Positions 43,878 through 52,497 of a DNA stretch of 64,000 bases are shown piece by piece. The position numbers and the translations under genes are program-made. The stretch comes from JAPLUA01 sp964625855 (GTDB lineage Bacteria; Verrucomicrobiota; Verrucomicrobiia; Limisphaerales; UBA8199). How positions within the stretch are numbered: the first letter of the stretch is position 1; each line of letters starts with the position of its first letter. The notes under the pieces are model-generated. The model saw only the letters and a list, made by a program, of their open reading frames with translations, was not told where the DNA came from and made no database searches. The DNA is taken from assembly GCA_964625855.1 (NCBI GenBank), contig CAZVFC010000023.1, positions 1 through 64,000 on the forward strand, read 5' to 3'.

Positions 43878-45122
43878 ATGCAGACCATGACGACGCGAGC
43901 CGACCCCACTTTCGAGCGATGGTTGGTGTTGGCCCTGTTGGTCATGGTTGCCATGCCTGTGAACAGCCAATTTTCGTCGGATCGCCCGCGCGCGGGTCAG
44001 GCCGGTGTAATCATTGGTTTGCTGCCGCCGGGGCCTTTGAACGCGATTACCGACGTGGCGGGCGTCCGGGTCGGCCACACCACTGTCACGGAAGGCGATT
44101 CGATTCGCACGGGCGTTACGGCGATTGTGCCACACGCAGGCAATGTCTATGTGGAGCGCGTGCCGGCGGCCGTCCACGTGGGGAATGGTTTCGGTAAGTT
44201 GGTGGGCGTCACGCAGGTGCAGGAGCTGGGTGAACTGGAGACGCCCATTTTGCTGACATCCACGTTGAGCGTGTGGCGGGCGGCGGATGCCCTGGTTGCC
44301 TGGCTGCTGGCTCAAGCTGGCATGGAAGACGTTCGTTCCATCAACCCGGTCGTGGGCGAAACCAACGACGGATTCCTCAACGACATCCGCGCGCGATCCA
44401 TTCGCCCCGAGCATGTTACCCATGCGCTGGAGAGCGCCGCCGCGGGTGCCGTGCAGGAAGGCGCGGTGGGTGCCGGCACGGGGACGGTGGCGTTCGGCTG
44501 GAAAGGAGGCATCGGCACCAGCTCACGAAAGCTTCCTGCAAATCAAGGTGGGCACACCGTTGGCGTGATCGTGCAAAGTAATTTTGGCGGCGATCTCACA
44601 ATCAACGGCGTGCGCGTCGGACGCGAATTGGGACAGCAGGCGTCCAGGCCGGAAGCCAAAGGGGCCGAGGCACTGGTTGCCAGGCGCGCGGATGAAATGC
44701 CGGCCGGCAACTCCGGCGATGGCAGCATCATGATCGTCGTGGCCACTGATGCACCGTTGGGTTCTCGGAACCTGGAGCGGCTTGCTTCCCGGGCCCTTGT
44801 CGGTTTGGCTCGCACCGGATCGAGCATGTCGAACGGTTCGGGCGACTACGTTATTGCATTCTCGACAGCGCCTGAATGTCGCCGGCGTCGTGGCCAATCC
44901 ATTCATCGGGTTGCTGAGCTTTCTAACGATTCCATGTCACCCCTCTTTCAGGCCGTGGGGGAAGCGACGGAAGAGGCGATCTACAATTCCCTGTTCCGAG
45001 CTACGACCACCCGCGGATTCAAAGGCACAGTTCAAGCGCTTCCACTGGAGCGTACGCTGGAACTGCTCCGGAAAGCTGGAGCACTCCACCTGGATTCTGC
45101 GACTCAGTCTAAGACCCGCTAG
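43878..45122 (+). CDS. P1 family peptidase (DmpA-like aminopeptidase)
   Basis: A 414-residue Ntn-type peptidase of the S58/DmpA family. An N-terminal hydrophobic segment (WLVLALLVMVAMPVNS) suggests export. The catalytic fold is shown by GPLNAITDVAGVRVGHTTV near the start and by GDGSIMIVVATDAPL, where Ser283 (after GDG) would be the nucleophile exposed by self-cleavage. The rest matches: VVGETNDGFLND, GGHTVGVIVQSNFGG, and LFQAVGEATEEAIYNSL. Family members cleave N-terminal residues, including beta- and D-amino acid peptides. The divergent neighbour is the GH106-like gene. Confidence 0.9.
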   Translation: MQTMTTRADPTFERWLVLALLVMVAMPVNSQFSSDRPRAGQAGVIIGLLPPGPLNAITDVAGVRVGHTTVTEGDSIRTGVTAIVPHAGNVYVERVPAAVHVGNGFGKLVGVTQVQELGELETPILLTSTLSVWRAADALVAWLLAQAGMEDVRSINPVVGETNDGFLNDIRARSIRPEHVTHALESAAAGAVQEGAVGAGTGTVAFGWKGGIGTSSRKLPANQGGHTVGVIVQSNFGGDLTINGVRVGRELGQQASRPEAKGAEALVARRADEMPAGNSGDGSIMIVVATDAPLGSRNLERLASRALVGLARTGSSMSNGSGDYVIAFSTAPECRRRRGQSIHRVAELSNDSMSPLFQAVGEATEEAIYNSLFRATTTRGFKGTVQALPLERTLELLRKAGALHLDSATQSKTR

Positions 45123-45241
45123 CGGCTGCCGTATCTAAACAGAAAAAGCACCGTATCCGCACGGTAGGCTTCCTGCAGACATCGCGCGGCGTAAGCCCCT
45201 GTCTCAAATCAACTTACGGCCAGGCGGCGCGGTAGATTGCG

Positions 45242-45450
45242 GTAAACCTTCGCAAATCCGCAGGCTTCGGGTTCATTTCGGACCGAACCGCCCGAATCTC
45301 CAGCCGTTCCCGCTGAGCACACCGGAGGTACACCGGAGGTACACCGGATGCACACGGGATTATCCGGTGTACCTCCGGTGTGCATCCGGTGTACCTCCCG
45401 TGTACACGCTCCGGGAGCCTCTCCGGCCCGGCCGGTTTGCGAAGGTTTAC
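45242..45450. repeat. Outer inverted repeat around the 11-base element
   Basis: GTAAACCTTCGCAAATCC at 45242-45259 is matched on the other strand by GGTTTGCGAAGGTTTAC at 45434-45450 (16 of 17 bases pair). About 175 bases lie between the arms. Confidence 0.75.
45319..45406. repeat. Hairpin of eight 11-base repeat units
   Basis: Four direct units (ACACCGGAGGT twice, ACACCGGATGC, and the partial ACACGGGAT) are followed across TA by four inverted ones (ATCCGGTGT, ACCTCCGGTGT, GCATCCGGTGT, ACCTCCCGTGT). The two halves pair into a stem of about 42 bases with a few mismatches and almost no loop. Confidence 0.8.
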
Positions 45451-45546
45451 AAACTGCGGCTGCCCTGGGAAAACCTTGGCGGCTGAGTCAACTTTTCTGA
45501 AAGAATCCGCGTATTCGCCACGTATATAGGAAGTGAAACGAGATGT

Positions 45547-46563
45547 ATGGATGGCGTAGTCAAGACCCGGTTGGAGTCACTCCGGTTCGGCGAGGCGCAG
45601 GTCTGCGGAAACATCACCATCCTTCCTGTCCTCGCACCGGCGGAGGGTAGCCTGCAATACTGTACCCTCGGGGAAGCTCTGGCTGACTGGGATATGGCCA
45701 TCACCGAAGTCTCGGCTGCCGGTTCGGTTACCGAGCTGATGGTCATCTACCGCGGCACGAAGCCTGTTCTGCTGGTAGATGGCGAGGAGCTGGCGGGCGC
45801 CAAACAAAACCGGGTTCTCAACACTTCGATCCTTCTCCAAGAACTTTCGGAAACCAGGATCCCTGTAAGTTGCACCGAGCAGGGCCGCTGGTCCTACGCT
45901 TCCAAGTCATTTGGCGAGTCCGGCAACTTTTTGGCCTACAGGAGCCGCTCGAAGAAGACTCGCTCGGTCCACTCGTCGCTCGAGGCGCGCGGGGCTTACC
46001 TATCTGACCAGGGCGAGATCTGGCACGAGATCGCCGAACTCCTGGCGCAAGCCGGCACCACATCGCCAACCTCGGCCATGAGCGACGTTTACAGAGCCCG
46101 GGAGGCTGAACTGCGCGAATGCGACGACGCGTTCAAGGTAATGCCCAACCAGGTAGGCCTCTTCGCCATCATTCACGGCCGCCCTGCCGGCATGGAGGTG
46201 GTTTCGCTTGCCTCCGCCTACGCCAGGCTGCATCGCAAGCTCGTCCACAGCTACACGCTGGAAGCCTTGCTTTTCCCGCCGAGGCGTGGAAAACGCGGGC
46301 AGGGTGCTCGTTCCTCACTTGTGGGAGCCGGAGAGGGCGGCGGGGGGCCAGAGAAGCCTGCGCCGGAGGGCTCGGTTGCTGAACCTCTTGCACTGGCGCA
46401 GTCCTTCCTGGCTGAGATCAGTAGCGCCGAAGAGCGCCTGTTCGCTTCCGTCGGCCACGGCACTGATTTCCGTTACAAAACCAAAGCCCTTTCAGGTTCG
46501 GCTCTCGTTCACCAGGACGAATTGATCCACGCTGCGTTCTTCCGCGCGGACGAAACCGGCTAG
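45547..46563 (+). CDS. ARPP-1 / DUF6569-like protein
   Basis: A 338-residue protein without signal peptide or membrane segment. The recognisable parts are ITILPVLAPAEGSLQYCTLGEAL near the start, LMVIYRGTKPVLLVDGEELAGAKQNRVLNTSILL (about residues 72-105), IPVSCTEQGRWSYASKSF, and AMSDVYRAREAELREC. The strongly conserved GEELAGAKQNRVLN and EQGRW motifs are those of the ARPP-1 (DUF6569) family. The name comes from its gene association with ADP-ribosylglycohydrolase and rhodanese-phosphatase genes; the biochemical activity is not established. Residues ~240-275 are a Gly/Arg-rich low-complexity insert (RRGKRGQGARSSLVGAGEGG). Confidence 0.75.
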   Translation: MDGVVKTRLESLRFGEAQVCGNITILPVLAPAEGSLQYCTLGEALADWDMAITEVSAAGSVTELMVIYRGTKPVLLVDGEELAGAKQNRVLNTSILLQELSETRIPVSCTEQGRWSYASKSFGESGNFLAYRSRSKKTRSVHSSLEARGAYLSDQGEIWHEIAELLAQAGTTSPTSAMSDVYRAREAELRECDDAFKVMPNQVGLFAIIHGRPAGMEVVSLASAYARLHRKLVHSYTLEALLFPPRRGKRGQGARSSLVGAGEGGGGPEKPAPEGSVAEPLALAQSFLAEISSAEERLFASVGHGTDFRYKTKALSGSALVHQDELIHAAFFRADETG

Positions 46564-46702
46564 ACCGAGCGTCTGGCCTGCCGCCACCAGAGTTACCGTC
46601 GAACAGAGCCGGCGCACTGAATCCTGCGATCCGACGGGCGGCAGCACCCAGCCAGCAATCAGCACCCGACCCGCAGACCACGCCAGCGGGCAGCGCGGAA
46701 TG

Positions 46703-46733
46703 AAAAGAGGACGGTGCGGGGGCACCATCCTCT
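46703..46733 (-). terminator. Intrinsic terminator after the Gfo/Idh gene
   Basis: Read on the minus strand: GAGGATGGTGC, 4-base loop CCCC, GCACCGTCCTC, then TTTT. The stem has 11 base pairs with one G-T pair. It lies 21 bases after the stop of the gene at 46754-47944. Confidence 0.85.
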
Positions 46734-46753
46734 GTGTGGGAAGACCGTGAAGC

Positions 46754-47944
46754 TTAGATGGGCTTGGGCATCGGCGTCCAGGCGCCCTTCTTCTTGCTGC
46801 TCTTGAGGCAGGTCTCGATGAAGGCCAGCCCCATCCAGCCATCCTCAACGTTGGCGTACTTGGCACCGTCGCACTGGAAGGCTTTGCCGGCCTTCCACTT
46901 CCGCACATCCGCCTCGAAGCAGCGGTGCAGGCGGGCGAAGGCGTCGTGGAAGGCCTCCGGATGGCCCGACGGGATGGTCGGCTCGGCCATCAAATCGGGC
47001 GGGACGTTCTTGGGCAGGAAACCGTCGCCGGGGGTGACTGCGCCGCGCCAATAGACTCTGTCGGGCTGGCCCGGGAGCATGATGGTGACCGACTCCGGTT
47101 CCTCCTGGCGCCAGACCAGAGTGCCCTTAGTGCCGGCGACCTCGATGCCGAGGTTGTTCTTATGGCCGATGCAAATCTGCGAGGCGCGCACGAGGGCTTT
47201 GCCGCCGTTGCTGAGTTGGCAGTAGATGGTGAAGTGGTCGTCGAGGCGTCGGCCCTGGACGAAGGTCTCGAGCTGGGCGCTGAGCTGGGTGACTTCGAGC
47301 CCGGTGACGTAGCGGAGTTGCATGAGGGCATGCGTGCCGATATCGCCCCCGCAGCCGGAGCCACCAGCGCGCTTGGGGTCCACACGCCAAACGGCTTGGG
47401 TCTGGCCGGTGGCTTCGAGCTTGGTCGCCAGCCAGCCCTGAATGTAAGAGCTGTCCACCCAGCGCACCTGGCCCAGCAAGCCGCTGCGCACGACGTAACG
47501 GCTGAAACGGCTGGTCCAGTGGCCGAGATAGGTGTGCGCGACACCGAAGGGGACGTTGAGCTTGCGCGAGGTGTTCACCAGGCCGGTGGCTTCCTTCAGA
47601 TTGAGGCAGAGCGGTTTCTCGCAGAAGACGGCGATGCCGGCCTTCATGGCCTTCATGGCCGGGTCGTAGTGAACGAAGTTCGGTGTGACAATGAGGATGT
47701 AGTCGAGCTTTTGATCGTCGGGCAGCTTGGCGTTGGCGGCGATCATTTCGGTGTAGGAGCCATACCCCTTTATGGGATAAGGCCAATTGGCGGCTTCTTC
47801 GAGGGCGATCTTGGGATCGGGGAACAGCGCGCCTGCGACGACGCGCCGCGTGCCGTCAAAATGAATCGCTTTCTGGTGGGGATGAACGATGAAGGCGCCC
47901 TTGCCGCCACCGACTAAACCGACATTGAGGGGTCTGTTGGACAT
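46754..47944 (-). CDS. Gfo/Idh/MocA family oxidoreductase
   Basis: A 396-residue cytoplasmic-type oxidoreductase, without a signal peptide. The Rossmann fold begins LNVGLVGGGKGAFIVHPHQK. The CEKP motif appears as GIAVFCEKPLCLNLKEATGL. The region FGVAHTYLGHWTSRFSRYVV leads to SGCGGDIGTHALMQLRYVTGL, with the GDIGTH motif that includes the catalytic His. The substrate is presumably a cyclic polyol or sugar. The other oxidoreductase, at 48073-49302, is upstream on the same strand with a 128-base gap; the two are likely cotranscribed and end at the terminator at 46703. Confidence 0.85.
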   Translation of the reverse strand: MSNRPLNVGLVGGGKGAFIVHPHQKAIHFDGTRRVVAGALFPDPKIALEEAANWPYPIKGYGSYTEMIAANAKLPDDQKLDYILIVTPNFVHYDPAMKAMKAGIAVFCEKPLCLNLKEATGLVNTSRKLNVPFGVAHTYLGHWTSRFSRYVVRSGLLGQVRWVDSSYIQGWLATKLEATGQTQAVWRVDPKRAGGSGCGGDIGTHALMQLRYVTGLEVTQLSAQLETFVQGRRLDDHFTIYCQLSNGGKALVRASQICIGHKNNLGIEVAGTKGTLVWRQEEPESVTIMLPGQPDRVYWRGAVTPGDGFLPKNVPPDLMAEPTIPSGHPEAFHDAFARLHRCFEADVRKWKAGKAFQCDGAKYANVEDGWMGLAFIETCLKSSKKKGAWTPMPKPI

Positions 47945-48072
47945 AGATAAGTCTCTTGTGTTGCGATTGATGATTCGTGATCAGTCTTGTGTCTGTTGTT
48001 AACGCTTGTTTCTACCAAGTGAAACTCAGGCGCAGATTAGAGGGCGGCCGACTTCAGTTCAAGACCAGAACG

Positions 48073-49302
48073 TTAGACTTTCACCCACACGCCCTTCCTG
48101 GCCGATTCCTCCACAGCCTCCAAGACGCGTTGGTTCTTCAGCCCGTCCTCGAACGTCGGGTGAACCGGTCTCTGATCCACGCAGGCGTTGACGAAATCGG
48201 CCACGGTGTGGACAAAAGTATGCTCGTAGCCGAGCAAATGTCCCGCCCGCCACCAGTGATTGACATAGGGATGCGTCCCGCCCGGCTGCAGGACGAGGAT
48301 GTCGCGAAAGCCTTGACGGTCCGGGAGACTGGCGGTATCGCAGAACCTCAGACGGTTCATGTCCTCGAAATCGAAGCAGAGTGAGCCGCGGGACCCGTTG
48401 ATTTCGATGGTCATTTGGTTCTTCCGTCCTGGTGCGCAGCGGGTGGCTTCAAGGTTGGCCAGCGCGCCATTTGCGAACCTGCCGATAAATACGCTGGCGT
48501 CGTCCACGGTCACTCTGCCCAAGGGCCGGGCAGGCTCGGTCGGCAATGCCGGGCTGGCTTTAGCCGCCTTGGCTTTCCCCGCCTTGGGTTTGGGAGTTGT
48601 CTTGGCAGGCGGTGCCGGGGTGGCTGACGCGTTTTCCGGCAGTGGACGCTCTTTGACAAAGGTATGCATCATGCCGCAAACCTCCTTGAACTCACCAACC
48701 AGGTAGCGTGCCAAGTCAATAAGATGCACGCCGATGTCGCCGTGCGCGCCGCTGCCGCTGATCGCTCTATCCAGCTTCCACCGCAGCGGTGCTTCCGGGT
48801 CCACCAGCCAGTCCTGGGCGTAGCGCCCGTGATAATGTCGAATCTCCCCGAGAGCGCCCTCGACTATCAGTTTCTTCGCCTGGGCAATGGCGGGTATCCG
48901 GCGGTAATTATGACAGACCATATGCACGACCTTCGCCTTTTGTGCGGCGGCCAGCATGGCTTCGGCCTGCTTCACGTTGAGTGCCAGCGGCTTCTCACAC
49001 AGAACATGCTTGCCAGCTTTAGCCGCGGCAATCGCGATTTCGGCATGTGAGTCGTTGGGGCTGGTGATGTCAATGATCTCGATCAACGGCGAGTCCATTA
49101 GCTCCCGCCAGTCGGTCGAAGCGAACTGCCAGCCGAACTTGGCGCGTGCCGCCTGCACGCCCGCGGACTTGCGCCCGCAGACGGTGTGCATCTCGATCCT
49201 GGCTCGCAAGGGGAAGAAATAGGGAGCCTGTCGCCACGCATTGGAGTGGGCCTTGCCCATGAATCCGTAGCCGACCATACCGACCCGGAGTGTCTTGGCC
49301 AT
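48073..49302 (-). CDS. Gfo/Idh/MocA family oxidoreductase with a Pro/Ala/Lys-rich insert
   Basis: A 409-residue oxidoreductase from the ATG at 49302; the open frame begins two codons earlier at a TTG. It starts LRVGMVGYGFMGKAHSNAW (Rossmann) and has HVLCEKPLALNVKQAEAML. The GDIGVHLIDLARYLVG block contains the conserved His. Between GMMHTFVKERPLPEN and GRVTVDDASVFIGRF there is a ~35-residue low-complexity stretch rich in Pro, Ala and Lys (TPAPPAKTTPKPKAGKAKAA), which is not part of the family core and likely forms an exposed loop. Substrate unknown. Upstream of, and probably in operon with, the oxidoreductase at 46754. Confidence 0.85.
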   Translation of the reverse strand: MAKTLRVGMVGYGFMGKAHSNAWRQAPYFFPLRARIEMHTVCGRKSAGVQAARAKFGWQFASTDWRELMDSPLIEIIDITSPNDSHAEIAIAAAKAGKHVLCEKPLALNVKQAEAMLAAAQKAKVVHMVCHNYRRIPAIAQAKKLIVEGALGEIRHYHGRYAQDWLVDPEAPLRWKLDRAISGSGAHGDIGVHLIDLARYLVGEFKEVCGMMHTFVKERPLPENASATPAPPAKTTPKPKAGKAKAAKASPALPTEPARPLGRVTVDDASVFIGRFANGALANLEATRCAPGRKNQMTIEINGSRGSLCFDFEDMNRLRFCDTASLPDRQGFRDILVLQPGGTHPYVNHWWRAGHLLGYEHTFVHTVADFVNACVDQRPVHPTFEDGLKNQRVLEAVEESARKGVWVKV

Positions 49303-49374
49303 ATTCAAAGTTGAGGTTGAATTAGCTGCCGCGCCCTTTATAGTGCGCCCGGGCTGTCTTAGTCAACACAACTT

Positions 49375-50418
49375 ATGCCTTTTACTGCCGCTGACATTGC
49401 CAAACTCCTGGGAGGCGAAGTGGTCGGGAGTGGTTCATTGGTCTTGCAAGGTTTCGCGCCTGCCGACCGCGCCCAACCGGGCGACCTGACCTTCGCCGAG
49501 AACGAGGGGTATTTTGTCCGGGCCGAGCACAGCGCCGCTTCGGCGATCCTGGTGGATGGCCGCTTTGCCTCGAGCCAGAAGACGCTCATTCGCGTGCCCA
49601 ACGCCCGCATTGCCTTTGCCAAGGTGCTCCCGGTGTTTTTCCCCGAGCCGGCCATGCCCGCCGGCACCCATCCTTCGGCGATCCTCGCAGCGACGGCCGA
49701 AGTGGACCCAACGGCATACATCGGACCTCATTGCGTGGTGGGCGACAAGGTGCGGATCGGCCCGCGCGTGATCCTGCAAGGCGGCAACCATATCGGCGCC
49801 AACTGCCAGCTCGGCGAGGACGCGAACCTCTTCCCCAATGTCACGCTCTATCCGAATACCGAGATCGGCAAGCGGGTGCGCATCCACTCCGGCACCGTCG
49901 TCGGCTCAGACGGCTTTGGCTATGTGCTCGACAACGGCATCCATCGCAAAGTCCCGCAAATCGGGAATGTCATTATATGTGATGACGTGGAAATTGGGGC
50001 GAACGTGACCATTGATCGGGGTGCGCTCGGCCCAACGGTTATCGGCAAGGGAACCAAGATTGATAACCTTGTTCAAATCGCGCACAACGTGACCATCGGC
50101 GAGCATTGCATCGTCGTCGCGCAAGCGGGCATCGCCGGGAGCACCAAGCTGGGCAGTTACGTCATTCTCGGAGGCCAGGTTGGCCTGGCTGGGCACTTGA
50201 AGATCGGCAACCGTGTCTCCATCGCCGCCCAGTCCGGCGTCATGAACAACATCCCGGACGGCGAGAAATGGATCTGGACGCCGGCCCAGCCTGACCGCCA
50301 AGCCAAGCGCCAGATGATCGCCCTGCAACAACTGCCCGAGCTGTTCCGTCGGGTCAAAGCGCTGGAGAAACAACTCGGGGCAAAGCCCGCACCGGCGGCT
50401 CCACCCGAATCAACGTAG
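49375..50418 (+). CDS. lpxD: UDP-3-O-(3-hydroxyacyl)glucosamine N-acyltransferase
   Basis: This enzyme adds the second 3-hydroxyacyl chain, from acyl-ACP, to UDP-3-O-acylglucosamine in lipid A synthesis. The protein has 347 residues, as usual. The N-terminal uridine-binding domain is MPFTAADIAKLLGGEVVGSG through RTYAKV-type IAFAKVLPVFF. A left-handed beta-helix of hexapeptide repeats follows from about residue 100. The catalytic His lies in VQIAHNVTIGEHCIV (H237). The characteristic HSGTVVGSDGFGYV and RGALGPTVIGKGTKIDNLVQ are present. A C-terminal helix (LPELFRRVKALEKQL) closes it. No other lpx or fabZ gene is in this window. Confidence 0.95.
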   Translation: MPFTAADIAKLLGGEVVGSGSLVLQGFAPADRAQPGDLTFAENEGYFVRAEHSAASAILVDGRFASSQKTLIRVPNARIAFAKVLPVFFPEPAMPAGTHPSAILAATAEVDPTAYIGPHCVVGDKVRIGPRVILQGGNHIGANCQLGEDANLFPNVTLYPNTEIGKRVRIHSGTVVGSDGFGYVLDNGIHRKVPQIGNVIICDDVEIGANVTIDRGALGPTVIGKGTKIDNLVQIAHNVTIGEHCIVVAQAGIAGSTKLGSYVILGGQVGLAGHLKIGNRVSIAAQSGVMNNIPDGEKWIWTPAQPDRQAKRQMIALQQLPELFRRVKALEKQLGAKPAPAAPPEST

Positions 50419-50441
50419 CGTCAGGCAGGGATGCCTGACGC
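50418..50441. terminator. Hairpin between convergent lpxD and ilvB
   Basis: Perfect 10-base inverted repeat GCGTCAGGCA / TGCCTGACGC with a 4-base loop, starting at the last base of the lpxD stop codon and ending 10 bases from the ilvB stop. There is no T-run, so it may work as a shared, non-canonical terminator or as an mRNA 3' end stabiliser. Confidence 0.6.
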
Positions 50442-50451
50442 CACGACCGTT

Positions 50452-52323
50452 CTACGCCTTCCAGATCATGTCGGCGACCGTCCGGCCTGCCGGGATGAAG
50501 GGCAGCACGTGTTCGGTGTAGGGCACGATGATGTCCAGCACGTAGGGCTCCTTGGCATCCAGCATCCGCTGCATCGCCGCCCGCAGATCCTTCTTGTACA
50601 TGACCCGTTCACACTTCACATTAAAGCTGGTGCACACGGCCGTGTAATCAGGATAGATCTGCTTCCGGTTGTCCGGGTCGCCCAGGTAAGTGTTGCCGCG
50701 GTTGCCCGCGTAGAAGCGGTCTTCCCACTGCATCACCATCCCCAGATGCTGGTTGTTCAGAATGATCGCCTTCGCGGCAATCTTCTCAATGTGCGCCGTC
50801 GCCAGTTCCTGAATGTTCATTAGGAACGAGCCGTCGCCATCAATGTCCACGACCTCCCGGTCGGGGAACGCCACCTTGGCCCCCAGCGCCGCCGGATAGC
50901 CATAGCCCATGGCGCCCAGGCCGGCGCTCGTCAGCAACTGGCGCGGATACTTGAACTTGTAATACTGTGCCGCCCACATCTGGTGCTGGCCCACGCCGGT
51001 CGTGATGATGGCCTCGCCTTTCGACAGCTCGTAGAGCGTCTCAATCGCCATCTGCGGCAAAATGACTTCGCTTTCCCGCCCCTTGAGATGGTCGCGCATG
51101 TGCTGCGACTTCATGACCTCCTCGGTCACGGTGTAACCGAAGGGCGCTTTGCTTTTCCAGGCCTCGATCTGCTTGTGCCAGGCCGTGAACGTCTTCTCCA
51201 CCGGCCGCCGCTTGACCATTTCCGCCAGGCGTCCCAGCGCGTACTTAACATCGCCGATGATCGGCAGGTTGGCCGGCTTGTTCTTGTTGATCTCCGATGG
51301 GTCAATGTCGAGGTGAACAATCGTCCCCTTCTCACAGAACTTATCCACCTTGCCGGTGACGCGGTCGTCGAAGCGCACACCGAAGGCCAACAGCAAATCG
51401 GCTCCGGGCGCGATCGGCTTCATCGGCTCAGTCACCTTTGTGCGCTGCTCGAATTCGCCGTTCACCGCCCAATTCGCGAACGCCGCGCCGTGCATGCCCA
51501 GCCAGCGCAATGACAGGGGGTGCGTCTCCGGAAATGCGCCACAACCCATGATGGTCGTGGTCACCGGAATCTGTGTCGCCTCGGCAAACTGCCGCAGCTC
51601 CTCGCTGGCGTTGCCGGTGATGATCCCGCCGCCGACGTAGAGCACCGGGCGGTCGGATTTCTCAATCAGCCCGATGATCTCATTGAGCTCCAGTTCGCTC
51701 GCCCGCCGGCCGGGTTGATAGCCGCGCAGGTGAATCTCCTTGGGAAAGACCGGTTGCGTGCGCGCCTGCTGCACGTTCTTTGGCATGTCAATCAGCACGG
51801 GGCCGGGCCGTCCGGTTTGGGCGATGAAGAACGCCTCTTTGACCACGCGCGGGATGTCGTTGATGTCGGTGATCAGGTAGCTGTGTTTCACCACCGGCAG
51901 GGTCATGCCGTAGATGTCGGTTTCCTGAAACGCCCCCTTGCCGATCATGGCCTGAGACACCTGGCCGGTGATGGCGATCAACGGGACGGAATCCATGTAG
52001 GCGTCCGCGATGCCCGAGACCAGGTTGGTCGCGCCCGGGCCGCTGGTGGCCATGCACACGCCCGCCCGCCCGGTCACGCGCCCGTATGCCCCGGCGGCGA
52101 ACGCTCCGCCCTGTTCATGCCGCGGCAGGACCGTGCGGATCTTTTTGCAGCGCGTCAGCGCCTGATGGATCTCCATGCTGGCGCCTCCGGGATAGGCGAA
52201 GATCGTGTCCACCCCTTCCCGTTCGAGGCAGGTCACGAGAATTTCGCTGCCGGACATCGTGGGGCCGAGTTCCACGCTCTTGGCAGCCGGCGTCTTCTTG
52301 GTCTGTTCAGTTGTCTTGCTCAT
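50452..52323 (-). CDS. ilvB: Acetolactate synthase large subunit
   Basis: Thiamine diphosphate enzyme that joins two pyruvates to acetolactate, or pyruvate and 2-oxobutyrate to acetohydroxybutyrate, in Val, Leu and Ile synthesis. It has 623 residues from the ATG at 52323 (the open frame begins at 52374 within the attenuator). The N-terminal domain has GVDTIFAYPGGASMEIHQAL and the catalytic Glu in VLPRHEQGGAFAAGAYGR. The central FAD-like domain contains ADLLLAFGVRFDDRVTGKV. The C-terminal TPP domain has the GDGSFLMNIQEL...LNNQHLGMVMQWEDRFY motif. No small subunit (ilvN) or ilvC is in this window. Its leader region carries an attenuator. Confidence 0.95.
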   Translation of the reverse strand: MSKTTEQTKKTPAAKSVELGPTMSGSEILVTCLEREGVDTIFAYPGGASMEIHQALTRCKKIRTVLPRHEQGGAFAAGAYGRVTGRAGVCMATSGPGATNLVSGIADAYMDSVPLIAITGQVSQAMIGKGAFQETDIYGMTLPVVKHSYLITDINDIPRVVKEAFFIAQTGRPGPVLIDMPKNVQQARTQPVFPKEIHLRGYQPGRRASELELNEIIGLIEKSDRPVLYVGGGIITGNASEELRQFAEATQIPVTTTIMGCGAFPETHPLSLRWLGMHGAAFANWAVNGEFEQRTKVTEPMKPIAPGADLLLAFGVRFDDRVTGKVDKFCEKGTIVHLDIDPSEINKNKPANLPIIGDVKYALGRLAEMVKRRPVEKTFTAWHKQIEAWKSKAPFGYTVTEEVMKSQHMRDHLKGRESEVILPQMAIETLYELSKGEAIITTGVGQHQMWAAQYYKFKYPRQLLTSAGLGAMGYGYPAALGAKVAFPDREVVDIDGDGSFLMNIQELATAHIEKIAAKAIILNNQHLGMVMQWEDRFYAGNRGNTYLGDPDNRKQIYPDYTAVCTSFNVKCERVMYKKDLRAAMQRMLDAKEPYVLDIIVPYTEHVLPFIPAGRTVADMIWKA

Positions 52324-52362
52324 ATATGTGTTTGCGGTTGTGACTGGCAGCCGCAGGTGCAT

Positions 52363-52396
52363 AAAAAAACCCACGACCGTCTGCCAGCCGTGGGTT
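52363..52396 (-). terminator. Attenuator terminator in the ilvB leader
   Basis: Read on the minus strand: AACCCACG, 13-base loop, CGTGGGTT, directly followed by five more T (a run of seven in all). It lies between the leader peptide and ilvB, 40 bases before the ilvB start, where a terminator only makes sense as a conditional one. Confidence 0.9.
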
Positions 52397-52412
52397 CTTG
52401 TCGAAACTCAGT

Positions 52413-52490
52413 TTACCTTCGACAAGCGCCTACGGCGTCGCCAACTACGACGACCAGCACCAGTGCAACTTGTCGAATGTTCACTAACAT
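52413..52490 (-). CDS. ilvB leader peptide (Val/Leu-rich)
   Basis: A 25-codon open frame, too short for ordinary gene finders. Residues 8-16 read VALVLVVVV, and overall 8 of 25 codons are Val, 3 Leu and 1 Ile. These are the three amino acids made by the pathway of the gene downstream. This is the hallmark of a leader peptide in ribosome-mediated attenuation, as in E. coli ilvL and ilvB. Pairing segments: A (52477-52469, inside codons 5-8, TTCGACAAG), B (52426-52418, codons 22-24, CTTGTCGAA) and C (52405-52397, TTCGACAAG again). B is an exact complement of both A and C. A stalled ribosome at the Val codons would cover A and free B for C; one that reaches the stop would cover B. No Shine-Dalgarno is visible. 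Confidence 0.85.
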   Translation of the reverse strand: MLVNIRQVALVLVVVVGDAVGACRR

Positions 52491-52497
52491 CGCGCCC

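Larger units (their letters stand above)
45123..45546. other. Intergenic region with nested inverted repeats
   Basis: About 420 bases with no gene. Inside it lie the 11-base-unit hairpin (45319-45406) and a surrounding inverted repeat (45242-45450). A short pair, CGTAAG / CTTACG, is at 45190-45218. Nothing else was found. Confidence 0.6.

Noticed and set aside
45319..45406. Possible short CRISPR array
   Set aside because: The units are 11 bases with no spacers and are arranged as an inverted pair, not as direct repeats with unique spacers.
50418..50441. The palindrome as an operator site
   Set aside because: It lies between the 3' ends of two convergent genes, not at a promoter, so a terminator or RNA end role is more likely.
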